DNA of 64,000 nucleotides from Nitrospira sp. (GTDB lineage: Bacteria; Nitrospirota; Thermodesulfovibrionia; Thermodesulfovibrionales; Dissulfurispiraceae): NCBI GenBank assembly GCA_002634385.1, contig NSJL01000015.1:1-64000 (forward strand), written 5' to 3'. This document shows, piece after piece, positions 15,719-24,489 of the stretch. A model generated the notes under the pieces. The model did no database searches. It was not told where the DNA came from and saw only the letters and a program-made list of their open reading frames with translations. The position numbers were made by a program, and so were the translations under genes. The number at the start of each line of letters is the position of its first letter. Within the stretch, counting starts at the first letter, position 1.

Positions 15719-18514
15719 ATGTCAAACCGTGATTTGATCGTAGAGGGAGCGAAGCAGAACAACCTCAAGGATATCACCCTGAGACTTCCCCATAACCGGG
15801 TTATTGCCGTGACAGGGGTTTCGGGATCGGGCAAGTCGTCCCTTGCCTTCGATACCCTGTTCGCCGAGGGACAGTGGCGGTTCATCGAATCGCTGTCCAC
15901 GTATGCGCGTCTTTTCCTCGAAAAGCTGGACAGGCCCGATGTGGAAGCGATCCATAATATACGGCCTGCCATCGCGCTGGAGCAGAAGAATCCCGTCAAG
16001 GGGTCGCGTTCCACCGTAGGCACCCTTACCGAGCTGTACGACCTGTTCCGGGTGCTCTACTCGCGGATTGCCTCCCCCACCTGCCCCCTGTGCGGAAAGG
16101 AAGTGAGGAACTGGGATCCTTCGCAGGTCATCTCCGAGCTCCTCGCTACGTACCCTGAGCAGAAGGCGGTCATTATCTTCGAGACGGGGGAGCCCCTGGA
16201 ATCCCTGCAACAGAGGGGTTTCCATCGCCTGTGGTACGGGGGAGAGGCCGTCGCCATTGCGGATCTGTCCGCCGCCGCCCCCGGAAAGGTCGAGGTGGTC
16301 CTCGACAGGCTGGTGATACGGAATGAACTGCGGCTTTCCGATTCCATCGAGATGGCCTGGAGGGAGGGGAAGGAAAACATCAAGGTGGTTGTCTTCAAAG
16401 AGGAGGAACCGAAGCCCGAAGGAAAAAAGAACGGTGCTCCCGGACATCATATCCTGCGGTTCTCCTCCCGGAATGCCTGTGATTATTGTGCTGTCTCCCT
16501 GCCGGAGCCGACCCCCCTCCTCTTCTCCTTCAATCACCCGGTATGCGCATGTCCCGAGTGCAAGGGTTTCGGAAATGTCCTCATTTACGATGAGGAGCTC
16601 ATTGTGCCGGACAAGACTCTTTCCCTGTCCAAAGGCGCCGTTGAGCTCTGGGAAAAGCCCGGCTACCGGTGGTGGAAGGACCAGATGATCAAGGGGACCA
16701 GGAAAGCGGGCATCGATGTGATGAAGCCCTATGAGTCCCTGACGAAGCAGGAGAAAGAGGCGCTCTTCAAGGGGAGCGAGCACTTCTACGGCATCGACGA
16801 TTTTTTCGAGGAAATGGAAAGCAAGAGGTATAAGCTCCATGTACGGGTGCTCCTCAGCAGGTACAGGAGTCCGGTGATCTGTCCGAAGTGCGGGGGGAAG
16901 AGACTCTGCAGCGACGCCCTCGCCTACAAGATCGACGGCATGGACATCGCCGAGTTGACGGATATGCCGGTGACGAAGGTCCTGCAGTGGTTCACCTCCC
17001 TTCCCCTGTCCTCCCTGCAGAGGGATATTGCGAAAGAGGCGCTGCAGCAGATTATGATGAAACTCCGTTTCCTCGAGAGGGTCGGTCTCGGCTATCTCAC
17101 CCTGAACAGGCAGGCGAAGACCCTGTCGGGAGGGGAGTACCAGAGGGTCAACCTCTCCAACCAGCTTGCCTCGGCCCTTACCGGGACCCTTTATGTCCTC
17201 GACGAGCCCACCATCGGGCTCCATCCCCGTGATACACGGCGCGTTGCGGAGATCATGCGGGAGCTGTCCTCCCACGGCAACACCATCATCGTGGTGGAGC
17301 ACGACAAGGATATCATCTCTTCGAGCGACTGGGTGGTGGAGTTGGGGCCCTATGGCGGATATCAAGGAGGGGAAGTGATCTTTTCGGGTCCCATGGACGA
17401 ATTCCTGAAATCCGATACGCTGACTGCCCGGTATATAAAGGCCGGCACCAACGGGAAACCCGCTGCGGAGCCGAAGAAGAAGCTGCAGGGCTCCCGTGCC
17501 CTGGGATCGGGAATCTCTTTCCTTACCCTGCAGCGCGCCTCGGGGAACAACCTGAAGAACGTTACTCTCCGGATCCCCCTGGAGACCCTTACGGTCGTTT
17601 CGGGGGTTTCGGGTTCGGGGAAGAGCAGCCTTATCGTGGAGACGCTGTACAACGCCCTGGCGCGTCATTTCAGAATAGAGCCGGAGCAGCCCCTTCCCCA
17701 CAAAGGTTTGGCCGGTCTTGAAAAGATAAAGGGGGTCCGGCTCATCGACCAGAGCCCCATCGGCAAGACACCCCGCTCCAATCCCCTGACCTATCTCAAG
17801 ATATTCGACTCGGTCCGGAAGCTCTTTTCCCAGCAGGCCGAAGCGAAGATCTACGGGTACACCCCCGGGTTCTTCTCCTTCAATATTCCGGGGGGAAGGT
17901 GCGAGACCTGCAAGGGCGAGGGCTTCCAGAAGATGGAGATGTACTTCTTCGAGGATGTCTTTGTGCGGTGTGAGGACTGCAAGGGCAGAAGATACAAAAA
18001 TGAGGCGCTGCGGGTGACCTACCGTGGAAAGAGCATCAGCGACGTCCTGGACATGACCGTGGACGACGCCTACGAATTCTTCTTCGACACCGCCGAGATA
18101 CGTTCCCGGCTGAAACTGATGAAAGAGATAGGGCTCGGCTATCTGCGGCTCGGCCAATCCGCCACGACCCTTTCCGGGGGAGAGGCCCAGCGAATGAAGA
18201 TCTGCGCTGAACTGTCGGCGAACGCCCGGCCCCATGCCCGGGGGGTGCTGTACATTCTCGACGAGCCCACCGTGGGTCTCCATTACAACGATGTCATGAT
18301 GTTCATGAAGATCATCAGAAAACTGGTGAATTCGGGGAACACGGTGGTAATTATCGAGCATAATCTCGACGTGATCGGACAGGCGGACTGGGTGATCGAC
18401 CTCGGGCCGGAGGGCGGTGAAAAGGGGGGGAAGATCATCTTCGAGGGGACACCGGAGGCGTTGAAGGACGCCCCTGGCTCACATACCGCGAAGTATCTGA
18501 AGAAGGCGGGATAG
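15719..18514 (+). CDS. uvrA: UvrA-family excinuclease ATPase
   Basis: DNA-damage recognition subunit of nucleotide excision repair, or a close paralogue. The 931-residue protein has two ABC modules. Walker A motifs are GVSGSGKSSLAFDT and GVSGSGKSSLIVET, and signatures are TLSGGEYQRVNL and TLSGGEAQRMKI. Walker B motifs are LYVLDEPTIGLHPRD and LYILDEPTVGLHYND. Zinc-binding pairs occur in CPLCGKEV, CDYC, CPECKGFG, CPKCGGKR, and the C-terminal GRCETCKGEGF...CEDCKGRR finger. The region after SPTCPLCG that corresponds to the UvrB-binding domain looks shorter than usual, so a UvrA2-type paralogue is possible. The ATG at 15719 has no strong Shine-Dalgarno. It stands alone downstream of the composite repeat. 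Confidence 0.9.
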   Translation: MSNRDLIVEGAKQNNLKDITLRLPHNRVIAVTGVSGSGKSSLAFDTLFAEGQWRFIESLSTYARLFLEKLDRPDVEAIHNIRPAIALEQKNPVKGSRSTVGTLTELYDLFRVLYSRIASPTCPLCGKEVRNWDPSQVISELLATYPEQKAVIIFETGEPLESLQQRGFHRLWYGGEAVAIADLSAAAPGKVEVVLDRLVIRNELRLSDSIEMAWREGKENIKVVVFKEEEPKPEGKKNGAPGHHILRFSSRNACDYCAVSLPEPTPLLFSFNHPVCACPECKGFGNVLIYDEELIVPDKTLSLSKGAVELWEKPGYRWWKDQMIKGTRKAGIDVMKPYESLTKQEKEALFKGSEHFYGIDDFFEEMESKRYKLHVRVLLSRYRSPVICPKCGGKRLCSDALAYKIDGMDIAELTDMPVTKVLQWFTSLPLSSLQRDIAKEALQQIMMKLRFLERVGLGYLTLNRQAKTLSGGEYQRVNLSNQLASALTGTLYVLDEPTIGLHPRDTRRVAEIMRELSSHGNTIIVVEHDKDIISSSDWVVELGPYGGYQGGEVIFSGPMDEFLKSDTLTARYIKAGTNGKPAAEPKKKLQGSRALGSGISFLTLQRASGNNLKNVTLRIPLETLTVVSGVSGSGKSSLIVETLYNALARHFRIEPEQPLPHKGLAGLEKIKGVRLIDQSPIGKTPRSNPLTYLKIFDSVRKLFSQQAEAKIYGYTPGFFSFNIPGGRCETCKGEGFQKMEMYFFEDVFVRCEDCKGRRYKNEALRVTYRGKSISDVLDMTVDDAYEFFFDTAEIRSRLKLMKEIGLGYLRLGQSATTLSGGEAQRMKICAELSANARPHARGVLYILDEPTVGLHYNDVMMFMKIIRKLVNSGNTVVIIEHNLDVIGQADWVIDLGPEGGEKGGKIIFEGTPEALKDAPGSHTAKYLKKAG

Positions 18515-18552
18515 GGGGCCTCCCGCGCCGCTGCTTCCCTGCTCCCGACTAT

Positions 18553-18572
18553 GGTGTGTTTGCAAATACACC
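18553..18572. repeat. 20-bp palindrome, copy 1 (one mismatch)
   Basis: GGTGTGTTTGCAAATACACC, twelve bases before the start of the HI0933-type flavoprotein gene. Related copies are at 20400-20417 and 36617-36636. Confidence 0.7.
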
Positions 18573-18584
18573 CTATATTACTCC

Positions 18585-19751
18585 ATGAGAAGAGACATAC
18601 TGATTATCGGCGCAGGGGCGTCAGGATTGATGTGTGCCCTGACTGCGGGCAGAAGGGGCCGCTCGGTCCTGGTACTGGATCATGGAGAAAGGGCGGGACG
18701 GAAGATCCATGTTTCCGGGGGAGGGCGGTGCAATTTTACGAACCTTTCGGTGGGACCCGAGCATTACCTCTCTCTCAATCCCCGCTTCTGCATGTCGGCC
18801 CTGGCGCGCTTCACCCCCCGGGATATCATCGGAATGCTGGAGGAGCACGGCATCGGGTATTACGAGAAGGAAAAGGGACAGCTTTTCTGCAGGAGGAGCT
18901 CCGCGGAGGTGGTGCGGATGCTCCGGGAGGAGTGCCGCAGGTCCGGTGCGGAGATACTTCTCGGGTGCAGGATCGGGGAGGTCAGGAAGGGAGCTTTCTT
19001 CAGTGTGGAGACCTCTTCCGGCACCATGGAGGCTGAGTCCCTGGTGCTCGCCACGGGAGGTCTTTCCCATCCTGAGCTTGGGGCTTCGGATTGGGGGTTC
19101 CGGATCGCCCGGCAGTTCGGCCTGGGGGTCGTTCCTCCCCGGCCCGCCCTTGTTCCTTTCCTCTTCGCCCCGGAGGACCGGGATCTCTTCGGGGAGTTGA
19201 GCGGCATCTCCCTGGACGCGGAGGTCCGGTGCGGGGGAAAAAGCTTCAGGGGGCCGGTCCTGTTCACCCATAGGGGAGTGAGCGGTCCGGCAATCCTCCA
19301 GGCCTCCTCCTATTGGAGCGACGGAGAGATCCTTGAAATAGACCTGCTTCCGGGGAGGGACGCTTCCGGGATCCTCATCGAAAACCGGCAGAGCAAGAGG
19401 GAGCTGCGGAGCCTGCTCGGCGATTATCTGCCGAAGCGCTTTGCGCAGCGGTGGGCTGCGGCGTACCGCATCACAAAACCGGTATGCCGGTGCTCCGAAA
19501 AAGAACTGCGGGAAATTGCCCGGCTGCTGCATCATTGGGAAATCAGGCCGAAGGGTACGGAGGGCTTTTCGTCCGCCGAAGTGACCCTCGGGGGAATCGA
19601 TACGGAAGAGCTTTCGTCGAAGACCATGGAGGCGAAGAAGGTGCCCGGGCTCTATTGTATCGGCGAGGTCGTCGATGTCACCGGGCAGTTGGGCGGCTAC
19701 AATCTCCACTGGGCATGGGCATCGGGGCATGCGGCGGGACTCTATGCATAG
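18585..19751 (+). CDS. HI0933/YhiN-family FAD-dependent oxidoreductase
   Basis: A 388-residue flavoprotein of the conserved but functionally undefined HI0933 family. It has the dinucleotide fold MRRDILIIGAGASGLMCAL with E/D after RSVLVLD, the family-specific HVSGGGRCNFTNL, a conserved GQLFCRRSSAEVV segment, LATGGLSHPELGASDWGFRIA, TLGGIDTEELSSKTMEAKKVPGLYCIGEVVDVTGQLGGYN, and the C-terminal HWAWASGHAAG. Length is normal. The gene overlaps maf by 8 bp, suggesting translational coupling. The substrate is unknown. Members are often annotated as aminoacetone-oxidase-like without proof. Confidence 0.9.
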   Translation: MRRDILIIGAGASGLMCALTAGRRGRSVLVLDHGERAGRKIHVSGGGRCNFTNLSVGPEHYLSLNPRFCMSALARFTPRDIIGMLEEHGIGYYEKEKGQLFCRRSSAEVVRMLREECRRSGAEILLGCRIGEVRKGAFFSVETSSGTMEAESLVLATGGLSHPELGASDWGFRIARQFGLGVVPPRPALVPFLFAPEDRDLFGELSGISLDAEVRCGGKSFRGPVLFTHRGVSGPAILQASSYWSDGEILEIDLLPGRDASGILIENRQSKRELRSLLGDYLPKRFAQRWAAAYRITKPVCRCSEKELREIARLLHHWEIRPKGTEGFSSAEVTLGGIDTEELSSKTMEAKKVPGLYCIGEVVDVTGQLGGYNLHWAWASGHAAGLYA

Positions 19752-20400
19752 ACGGAAAGCGGACGCCCGGAAAGGGAAAGAGGGAGGGGAGCGTCCCCGT
19801 GTCGCAAGGGGCAAGGGGCTCTCTTCAAAAAGGATCGTGCTTGCTTCGGCATCCCCGAGGAGGAAGGAGATCCTGGAGAGGGCGGGCCTGTGTTTCACGG
19901 TGGATGCCGGCGATTATGAGGAGGACATGGGGCTGCGTATGCCCCCGTATCGGCTGGCACGGCATCTGTCTGCGGAGAAGGCGAAGGCAGTCGCGCACCG
20001 GTACCGGGATGCCCTTATTATCGCTGCGGATACTTTTATTGTCTTCCGCAACAGGTTGCTCGGAAAGCCGCTCACGGCGGAAGCGGCGAGGGAGATGCTC
20101 TCCGCCCTGAGCGGAAAGACCCACTCGGTCATCACCGGGTTCACCCTGCTCGACACCGCCTCGCAAAAGAGAATATCCGGGTCGGTGGAGACGAAAGTTT
20201 CTTTCAAGAGACTGACCGGAGAGGAGATCGATGCGTACATCGCCTCGAAGGAGCCGCTGGATAAGGCGGGTGCCTATGCGATCCAGGGACTGGGGGCGGT
20301 GCTGGTGAAAAAGATAGAAGGCGACTACTTCAATGTCATGGGGCTGCCGCTCAGCGCGGTGGCGGACGCCCTGAAGAAATTCGGGGTTCGTATTTTATAG
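19744..20400 (+). CDS. maf: Maf-family nucleotide pyrophosphatase
   Basis: Hydrolyses non-canonical or selected nucleoside triphosphates (dTTP/UTP or m7GTP type) and is linked to septum control. Motifs: KRIVLASASPRRKEILERAG, ADTFIVFRNRLLGKP, REMLSALSGKTHSVITGF, EPLDKAGAYAIQGLGAVLVKKIEGDYFNVMGLP. The start ATG at 19744 overlaps the preceding flavoprotein stop. It leaves about 30 extra basic residues before the conserved core, and no better in-frame start is evident. ADTFIVF rather than ADTVV is a small deviation. A palindromic repeat begins at its stop codon. Confidence 0.9.
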   Translation: MHRRKADARKGKEGGERPRVARGKGLSSKRIVLASASPRRKEILERAGLCFTVDAGDYEEDMGLRMPPYRLARHLSAEKAKAVAHRYRDALIIAADTFIVFRNRLLGKPLTAEAAREMLSALSGKTHSVITGFTLLDTASQKRISGSVETKVSFKRLTGEEIDAYIASKEPLDKAGAYAIQGLGAVLVKKIEGDYFNVMGLPLSAVADALKKFGVRIL

Positions 20401-20417
20401 GGTGTGCAAACACACCC
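20400..20417. repeat. Palindrome, copy 2 (shortened)
   Basis: GGGTGTGCAAACACACCC immediately after the maf stop, with stem GGGTGTG/CACACCC. It is the same family as 18553-18572 and 36617-36636 but lacks the central TTTG half. Confidence 0.65.
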
Positions 20418-20511
20418 TACTATTCTTGCCGGACGCCGGGTTTCCCTGTCCTGCAAAAAGTGCAATCGTTCAAACAGAGTTTTGATAGAAGGATTTGATA
20501 GAAGGAGAGGT

Positions 20512-20940
20512 ATGGAGAGAAAGCTTTCAGCGGGTGAAGAGGTGAGTTCCTACTGCACACGGTGCAAACTCGACCTGACGCATATCGTTATCGCAATGGT
20601 AGGACAGAAGATCGTCAAAGTGCAGTGCAGGACCTGTGGCAGCATCCACGGGTACCGGAACAGGGAGCCGGTGAAGAGAGCGGCGGGAGGTGGAGAGCAT
20701 CGGACCGGGGGTGTCCGGAAGAGCCAGGAGCCTGTCAGGACGGGTATCGATATGTGGGAGGCGGGTATGGCGAAAGCGAGGGGAAGGGAGCTTCCCTATG
20801 ATATGGGACAGTCTTTTGAAGAGGGGGATATCATTGCGCACCCCTCTTTCGGAAAGGGAGTCGTGCTCAGGACCCATTACCGGAAATGCGACGTGCTCTT
20901 CAGGGACAGGGAAAGAGCGCTTGCGTCGGCAAATATATGA
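20512..20940 (+). CDS. Zinc-ribbon protein with a C-terminal Tudor/CarD-like domain
   Basis: A 142-residue protein. The N-terminus has a four-cysteine ribbon (SYCTRCKLDLTH ... VQCRTCGSIHGYR) that should bind zinc. A variable basic linker follows, and the C-terminus FEEGDIIAHPSFGKGVVLRTHYRKCDVLFRDRERAL has the F-x-x-GD-x-(V/I)-x-H-x-x-FG-x-G-x-V pattern of small SH3-like domains found in CarD and UvrD C-termini that contact RNA polymerase. A nucleic-acid or polymerase-associated role is a reasonable inference, but the protein is uncharacterised. The start ATG at 20512 follows GAAGGAGAGG. Confidence 0.75.
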   Translation: MERKLSAGEEVSSYCTRCKLDLTHIVIAMVGQKIVKVQCRTCGSIHGYRNREPVKRAAGGGEHRTGGVRKSQEPVRTGIDMWEAGMAKARGRELPYDMGQSFEEGDIIAHPSFGKGVVLRTHYRKCDVLFRDRERALASANI

Positions 20941-20963
20941 GAGAAGCGGTGCAGGAGAAAAAT

Positions 20964-20987
20964 ATCCCCCTGGTGAAACAGGGGGAT
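20964..20987 (-). terminator. Rho-independent terminator of the cold-shock gene
   Basis: Stem ATCCCCCTG/CAGGGGGAT with a six-base loop, followed on the minus strand by ATATTTTT. It lies 21 bases past the csp stop codon. Confidence 0.8.
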
Positions 20988-21008
20988 TGGTATCACTCGA
21001 TCGATTAA

Positions 21009-21209
21009 TTATGATTTCACAACGTTGAGCGCCTTGGGGCCTTTCGGACCGCTTTCGACATCAAAGGTAACCGAATCGCCCTCGGCAAGGGATTTGAACC
21101 CGTTGCTCTGGATGGAAGAATAGTGGACAAAAACATCGCTGCCGTCTTCGCTCGTAATGAAACCGAAGCCTTTGGCGTCATTGAACCACTTCACCGTTCC
21201 TTTCGCCAT
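21009..21209 (-). CDS. csp: Cold-shock-domain RNA chaperone
   Basis: A 66-residue single cold-shock domain that binds single-stranded RNA and melts structure. [19 protein letters not shown] includes RNP1 (KGFGFI), and DVFVHYSSI includes RNP2. [22 protein letters not shown] completes the barrel. The length is exactly the bacterial CspA size. GGAGGGAAAAAAAGG precedes the ATG. The mRNA has a leader of more than 100 bases containing a terminator-like hairpin (see 21264-21294), suggesting post-initiation control. Confidence 0.95.
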   Translation of the reverse strand: MAKGTVKWFNDAKGFGFITSEDGSDVFVHYSSIQSNGFKSLAEGDSVTFDVESGPKGPKALNVVKS

Positions 21210-21263
21210 CCTTTTTTTCCCTCCTTACATAAATAGACTAAAGTTCCAGAAGGACGAGAACAG

Positions 21264-21294
21264 AAAAAGCCACAAAGCTAAAAGTCTTTGTGGC
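21264..21294 (-). promoter_or_regulatory. Terminator-like hairpin in the csp leader
   Basis: On the minus strand GCCACAAAG and CTTTGTGGC form a nine-pair stem, followed by TTTTT (plus-strand A run at 21264-21268). It lies 55 bases upstream of the csp start codon. A TTGACA at 21354-21359 could be the -35 of a promoter upstream of it, with a poor -10. It could be an attenuator, a thermosensitive leader structure, or the end of a short separate RNA. Confidence 0.5.
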
Positions 21295-21588
21295 CCTTTG
21301 CGGTCAAAAACTTCTGTCACTTCAGTTGAAAGGATGACATTTTTCAAAATGAATGTCAACTATTTTTTTGGGCGGTGTCGGATAGGCAGAGACTGCTGAC
21401 CCTTTGGATGGGTATTTCCTTATGTTCCGGAGTCCATCGGCAGGCTGCGGGAGCGCAGGAGGCAGGGTGCAATAAAGGACGTGCTTCTTTTCTCGTTTTG
21501 GGCGGTATTTTCTGTCTTGCAGGCCTTGTATTCCCCACCGATATGGAGTATATATTCTAAAAGCGATACTGGTGATAAGGAATACGAG

Positions 21589-22074
21589 ATGGACGTTACG
21601 GACAAGATACTTAAATTTATTCATTTCGAAACGAGATGTGCCGCTATCTACCGTCATCTGAGCGTGCTGTTCAGCGATGCGAAGGAATTATTTGGTACGA
21701 TCTCGAAGGAGGAGGACGGACACGCCGCTATCCTGGAGCGCGCCCTTTCCTGTTTTAAAGCGGGGGATTTGTCCCTCGAGTTCTTCGCTTTTCTGTCTCC
21801 TCAAATAGACGAAGCACTTGACCTGGTGAGTAAAATAGAGAGCCGCCTCACTGCAAAGGACTTGACCCTCCCCGAAGCCCTGGAGCTCATGCTGGAGATG
21901 GAAAAGTCAGTCGCAGAGAAATATCTGATCGGGTATCTCATTGATATGTCTTTCGTAAAAGGGGGTCTCGCCATCTCCCATGAGTTCGCAAAAATGGTGT
22001 GTGAGGGAGGATGTCACGTCACCCAGATCAAAGAGTTCATGCGAAATGGGGCGACGGAGGAAAGGGGACGCTGA
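21589..22074 (+). CDS. Ferritin-like four-helix protein
   Basis: A 161-residue helical protein resembling rubrerythrin/ferritin-like diiron proteins. Helix 1 has KFIHFETRCAAIYRHL, helix 2 SKEEDGHAAILERAL (E-x-x-H metal pair), helix 3 ALELMLEMEKSVAEKYL, and helix 4 has His in CEGGCHVTQIKEF. The two Glu/His sets fit a dinuclear metal site, although the second is EGGCH rather than a clean ExxH. No rubredoxin domain is attached. The likely role is metal or peroxide handling, without proof. The start ATG follows AAGGAATACGAG. A possible promoter with TATATA lies about 35 bases upstream. Confidence 0.7.
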   Translation: MDVTDKILKFIHFETRCAAIYRHLSVLFSDAKELFGTISKEEDGHAAILERALSCFKAGDLSLEFFAFLSPQIDEALDLVSKIESRLTAKDLTLPEALELMLEMEKSVAEKYLIGYLIDMSFVKGGLAISHEFAKMVCEGGCHVTQIKEFMRNGATEERGR

Positions 22075-22134
22075 ATGGTAGCAGAAGAGTTCCCTTCTCC
22101 TCCCTTCCCTTCGCCTGTGCGCCGGAGTTACCCC

Positions 22135-22638
22135 CTAATGTCCCTCTACCGAGCGGCAGTACCGGCACTCCTTATGGTGGGGCATCCATCTGGTGGTAAA
22201 AGAGATATCCCTCTCTATCCTGAAGCGGAAGGGAAAGAATTCGTAGTAACTTGCACATTGCGGGATATTGTACGGGATTCCGTGGAACTCCCTGGTTTTC
22301 ATTCCGTCGCTCCATGGTCCTTCGTGTGCCTTGCGCTTGCACCAGAGAATGATACCGTTTTCCGTTTTGTGGGCTACAAAGCTTTTCGGAGGCAGATCGG
22401 AAGGCACCACGATGTAGGGGCCGTGAATGACGTGTACTGATTGGCCCGAGAAGCGGAAGTAGGGTGCGTCTTCCAGATAGATCATCGTGCCGAAATCATA
22501 GGGGGGTATGCCTTCAAGGCACCCCTGAATGCGCCTCATATGCTTCAGGGTAATTCCGAACATACCATGGGTATCACAATCATCCCAAAACCATGTCCGC
22601 CAATGGTCGATACCTTCTACGCGGGATACGAGTTCCAT
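22135..22638 (-). CDS. Uncharacterised 167-residue protein
   Basis: I do not recognise this protein. It begins MELVSRVEGIDHWRTWFWDDC, is rich in aromatic residues, histidine and cysteine, and has no signal peptide or membrane helix. The C-terminal half contains FRIERDISFTTRWMPHHKECRYC, a possible Cys/His metal site. The ATG at 22636-22638 is chosen because GAGGGAGGTCC precedes it. An in-frame ATG seven codons upstream lacks a site. It converges on the ferritin-like gene. The ~390-bp gap to the radical SAM gene shows no gene I can support. Confidence 0.6.
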   Translation of the reverse strand: MELVSRVEGIDHWRTWFWDDCDTHGMFGITLKHMRRIQGCLEGIPPYDFGTMIYLEDAPYFRFSGQSVHVIHGPYIVVPSDLPPKSFVAHKTENGIILWCKRKAHEGPWSDGMKTREFHGIPYNIPQCASYYEFFPFRFRIERDISFTTRWMPHHKECRYCRSVEGH

Positions 22639-23028
22639 AAGGACCTCCCTCTTTTTCATTGCTGCGCAGGGTTCGGCTGCGAGGAGCCGAGATCCTGTTG
22701 CACATTGGTTTTTGTGATGCGGAGTATTCTTCCCTAGTTGTAACGGGCTGCCGATGTAGGAGAAGTGCCCGTACTTTCCTCTTCCCGGAAAGGGCCGCTC
22801 CTGCTTGCCCGGTAAAGCGGGATACGGACTGGCATCTTTACTGTGAAGAGCGCGGGAAGATTTCTCCCTCTTCCTTGAACCTACTGTAAATCCTCCTGGA
22901 GCATGTTTTCAGTAACATTCGCTACAACAGGGAAGGGCGCTGCCGGAAGGGGAATCAGGAATGAGCGGTGTCTCCTGTGCTGGATGAGAGCAGGCGATGC
23001 AAAAGGGATCCTGCGGCCCGGTAGTCCC

Positions 23029-24150
23029 TTATTCCATGATTACATAGCGTTCTGTTTCTGTCAATCTCTTGCCTTTCATTCCCACCTCTTCCAGCCGGGT
23101 GATTTTCCGCTCCCTTCTTGCGGTCAGTATCCTGTCTACTGTTTCCGGTCCCAGGCCCGGCACCCTTAAAAGGGCCTCCTTTTCCGCTGTATTGATCCTT
23201 ACAGGGAAGTATTCGGGATGGGTATCCGCCCAAACCTTCTTGGGATCCTTGTCCAGGTGCAGGTTTCCGTTCCCGTCGAGGAGAAAGTCCTCCTCGCGGA
23301 ATCCGTATTTGCGGATGAGGAAGTCGGTCTGGTAGAGGCGGTGCTCACGGAGAAAAGGCTCTTCAGCGCTCACCGGGGAATGCTTTTCACCGGGGATATC
23401 CGGGTGCCCCAGCCCCTTCTGGTAGGCGGAAAAATAGACCCGCTTGAAATTCATGCGCTTGTAGAGGGAGAACACGGAGGAGATGATCTCGGAATCCGGC
23501 TCATCGGAAGCGCCGATAATGAATTGGGTGGTGCATTTAACCTTTGCAAACCTGTTCCCACGGGAAGTGAGCTTTCCCATGAGCGTCAGGGGCCGGATGA
23601 TGTCCTGCAGGTAATCCTTCTTATGGGAAAGCAGGGAGAAGCGTTTCTTCCCGGGCGTCTCGATATTCAGGGATACGGTATTTGCCAGGGAGAGGCTCTC
23701 TTCTACCGCCGCATCCGATGCTCCGGGGATGATCTTAAGGTGGATGTAACCTTTAAACCCATGCCTGCGACGGAGGAGACGGGCAACCGCATTGATCCTG
23801 TCCATGGTATGGTCCGGGGTGCCGATGACGGCGGAGCTCAGGAAAAGGCCGAAGGCCTCTCTCCTTCGCAGGTACTCCATGAAGGCCGCGGCAATTTCCC
23901 CCGGAGCGAGAGTGCAGCGCCGCACCTGCGTTTCGGAACGGAGCGGACAGTACTTGCAGTCATTGACGCAGCTATTGGAGAGGAGGGTCTTCAGGAGTAC
24001 GGAATAGCCTCCCTGCGGCAGAGTGACAGGGTACAGCCATTTACTGTCCTGTCCCCTCCTGCGGCGGTCCTCCTTGCCGGTGCCGCAGGCGCAGGCAAGA
24101 TCGTACTGTGAGTCCGCCGAGAGAATCTTCAGCTTCTCCAGGGTATCCAT
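23029..24150 (-). CDS. Radical SAM protein with C-terminal helix-hairpin-helix (UDG-linked family)
   Basis: A 373-residue radical SAM enzyme. The iron-sulfur motif is SCVNDCKYCPLRS (CxxxCxxC) at about residue 75, followed by TIM-barrel segments including LFLSSAVIGTPDHTMDRI and HLKIIPGASDAAVEESL. The C-terminus LLRVPGLGPETVDRILTARRERKITRLEEVGM is a helix-hairpin-helix DNA-binding element. This layout fits the family annotated as a putative DNA modification/repair radical SAM protein usually encoded beside a uracil-DNA-glycosylase-like gene. No such partner is adjacent here. The start ATG at 24148-24150 removes an implausible 31-residue extension. Confidence 0.85.
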   Translation of the reverse strand: MDTLEKLKILSADSQYDLACACGTGKEDRRRRGQDSKWLYPVTLPQGGYSVLLKTLLSNSCVNDCKYCPLRSETQVRRCTLAPGEIAAAFMEYLRRREAFGLFLSSAVIGTPDHTMDRINAVARLLRRRHGFKGYIHLKIIPGASDAAVEESLSLANTVSLNIETPGKKRFSLLSHKKDYLQDIIRPLTLMGKLTSRGNRFAKVKCTTQFIIGASDEPDSEIISSVFSLYKRMNFKRVYFSAYQKGLGHPDIPGEKHSPVSAEEPFLREHRLYQTDFLIRKYGFREEDFLLDGNGNLHLDKDPKKVWADTHPEYFPVRINTAEKEALLRVPGLGPETVDRILTARRERKITRLEEVGMKGKRLTETERYVIME

Positions 24151-24279
24151 GGATGATCCATTATAGCACAAGGGGTGACAAGGCGCGAAAATATGAGTCT
24201 CTTCTTCGTGCCATCCCTTTGAATTCCAACCCCTGAATTCCAACCCCTTTTAATCAGCACTTTCCGGTGAAAAGGACGG

Positions 24280-24380
24280 GATTGCTTCAGGATACGGCCC
24301 TTCGCAATGACAGTATGCGGAAACCTTTTCTGTCATTGCTCTTTTCCCTCCTGTCTTTGCGAGCGGAGCGAAGCAATCCC
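24280..24380. repeat. Diverged MITE-like repeat core
   Basis: ATTGCTTCAGGATACGGCCC + TTCGCAATGAC facing GCGAGCGGAGCGAAGCAATC, the two arms of the element defined at 30745-30901. The outer terminal repeats are poorly preserved here. Confidence 0.65.
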
Positions 24381-24426
24381 AGGGGTTTTCAAATTCACCC
24401 GGGAAGTGTTTTTTTGATACGAAGAC

Positions 24427-24455
24427 TTGACAAAATGAATAACAAAGTATAACAT
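24427..24455 (+). promoter_or_regulatory. Promoter of the methyltransferase operon
   Basis: TTGACA (24427-24432) and TAACAT (24450-24455) with a 17-base spacer, in an AT-rich stretch unlike its surroundings, 34 bases before the regulator start codon. AAGGAGG precedes that ATG. Confidence 0.55.
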
Positions 24456-24489
24456 TGAATAAAAATATAGAGAAAAGTTAAGGAGGATA

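Noticed and set aside
15722..18361. An 879-codon open frame antisense to uvrA
   Set aside because: It follows from codon bias in a GC-rich gene. The translation is low in complexity (many Gly/Pro/His/Arg/Leu runs) and has no domain, while the sense strand encodes a complete UvrA.
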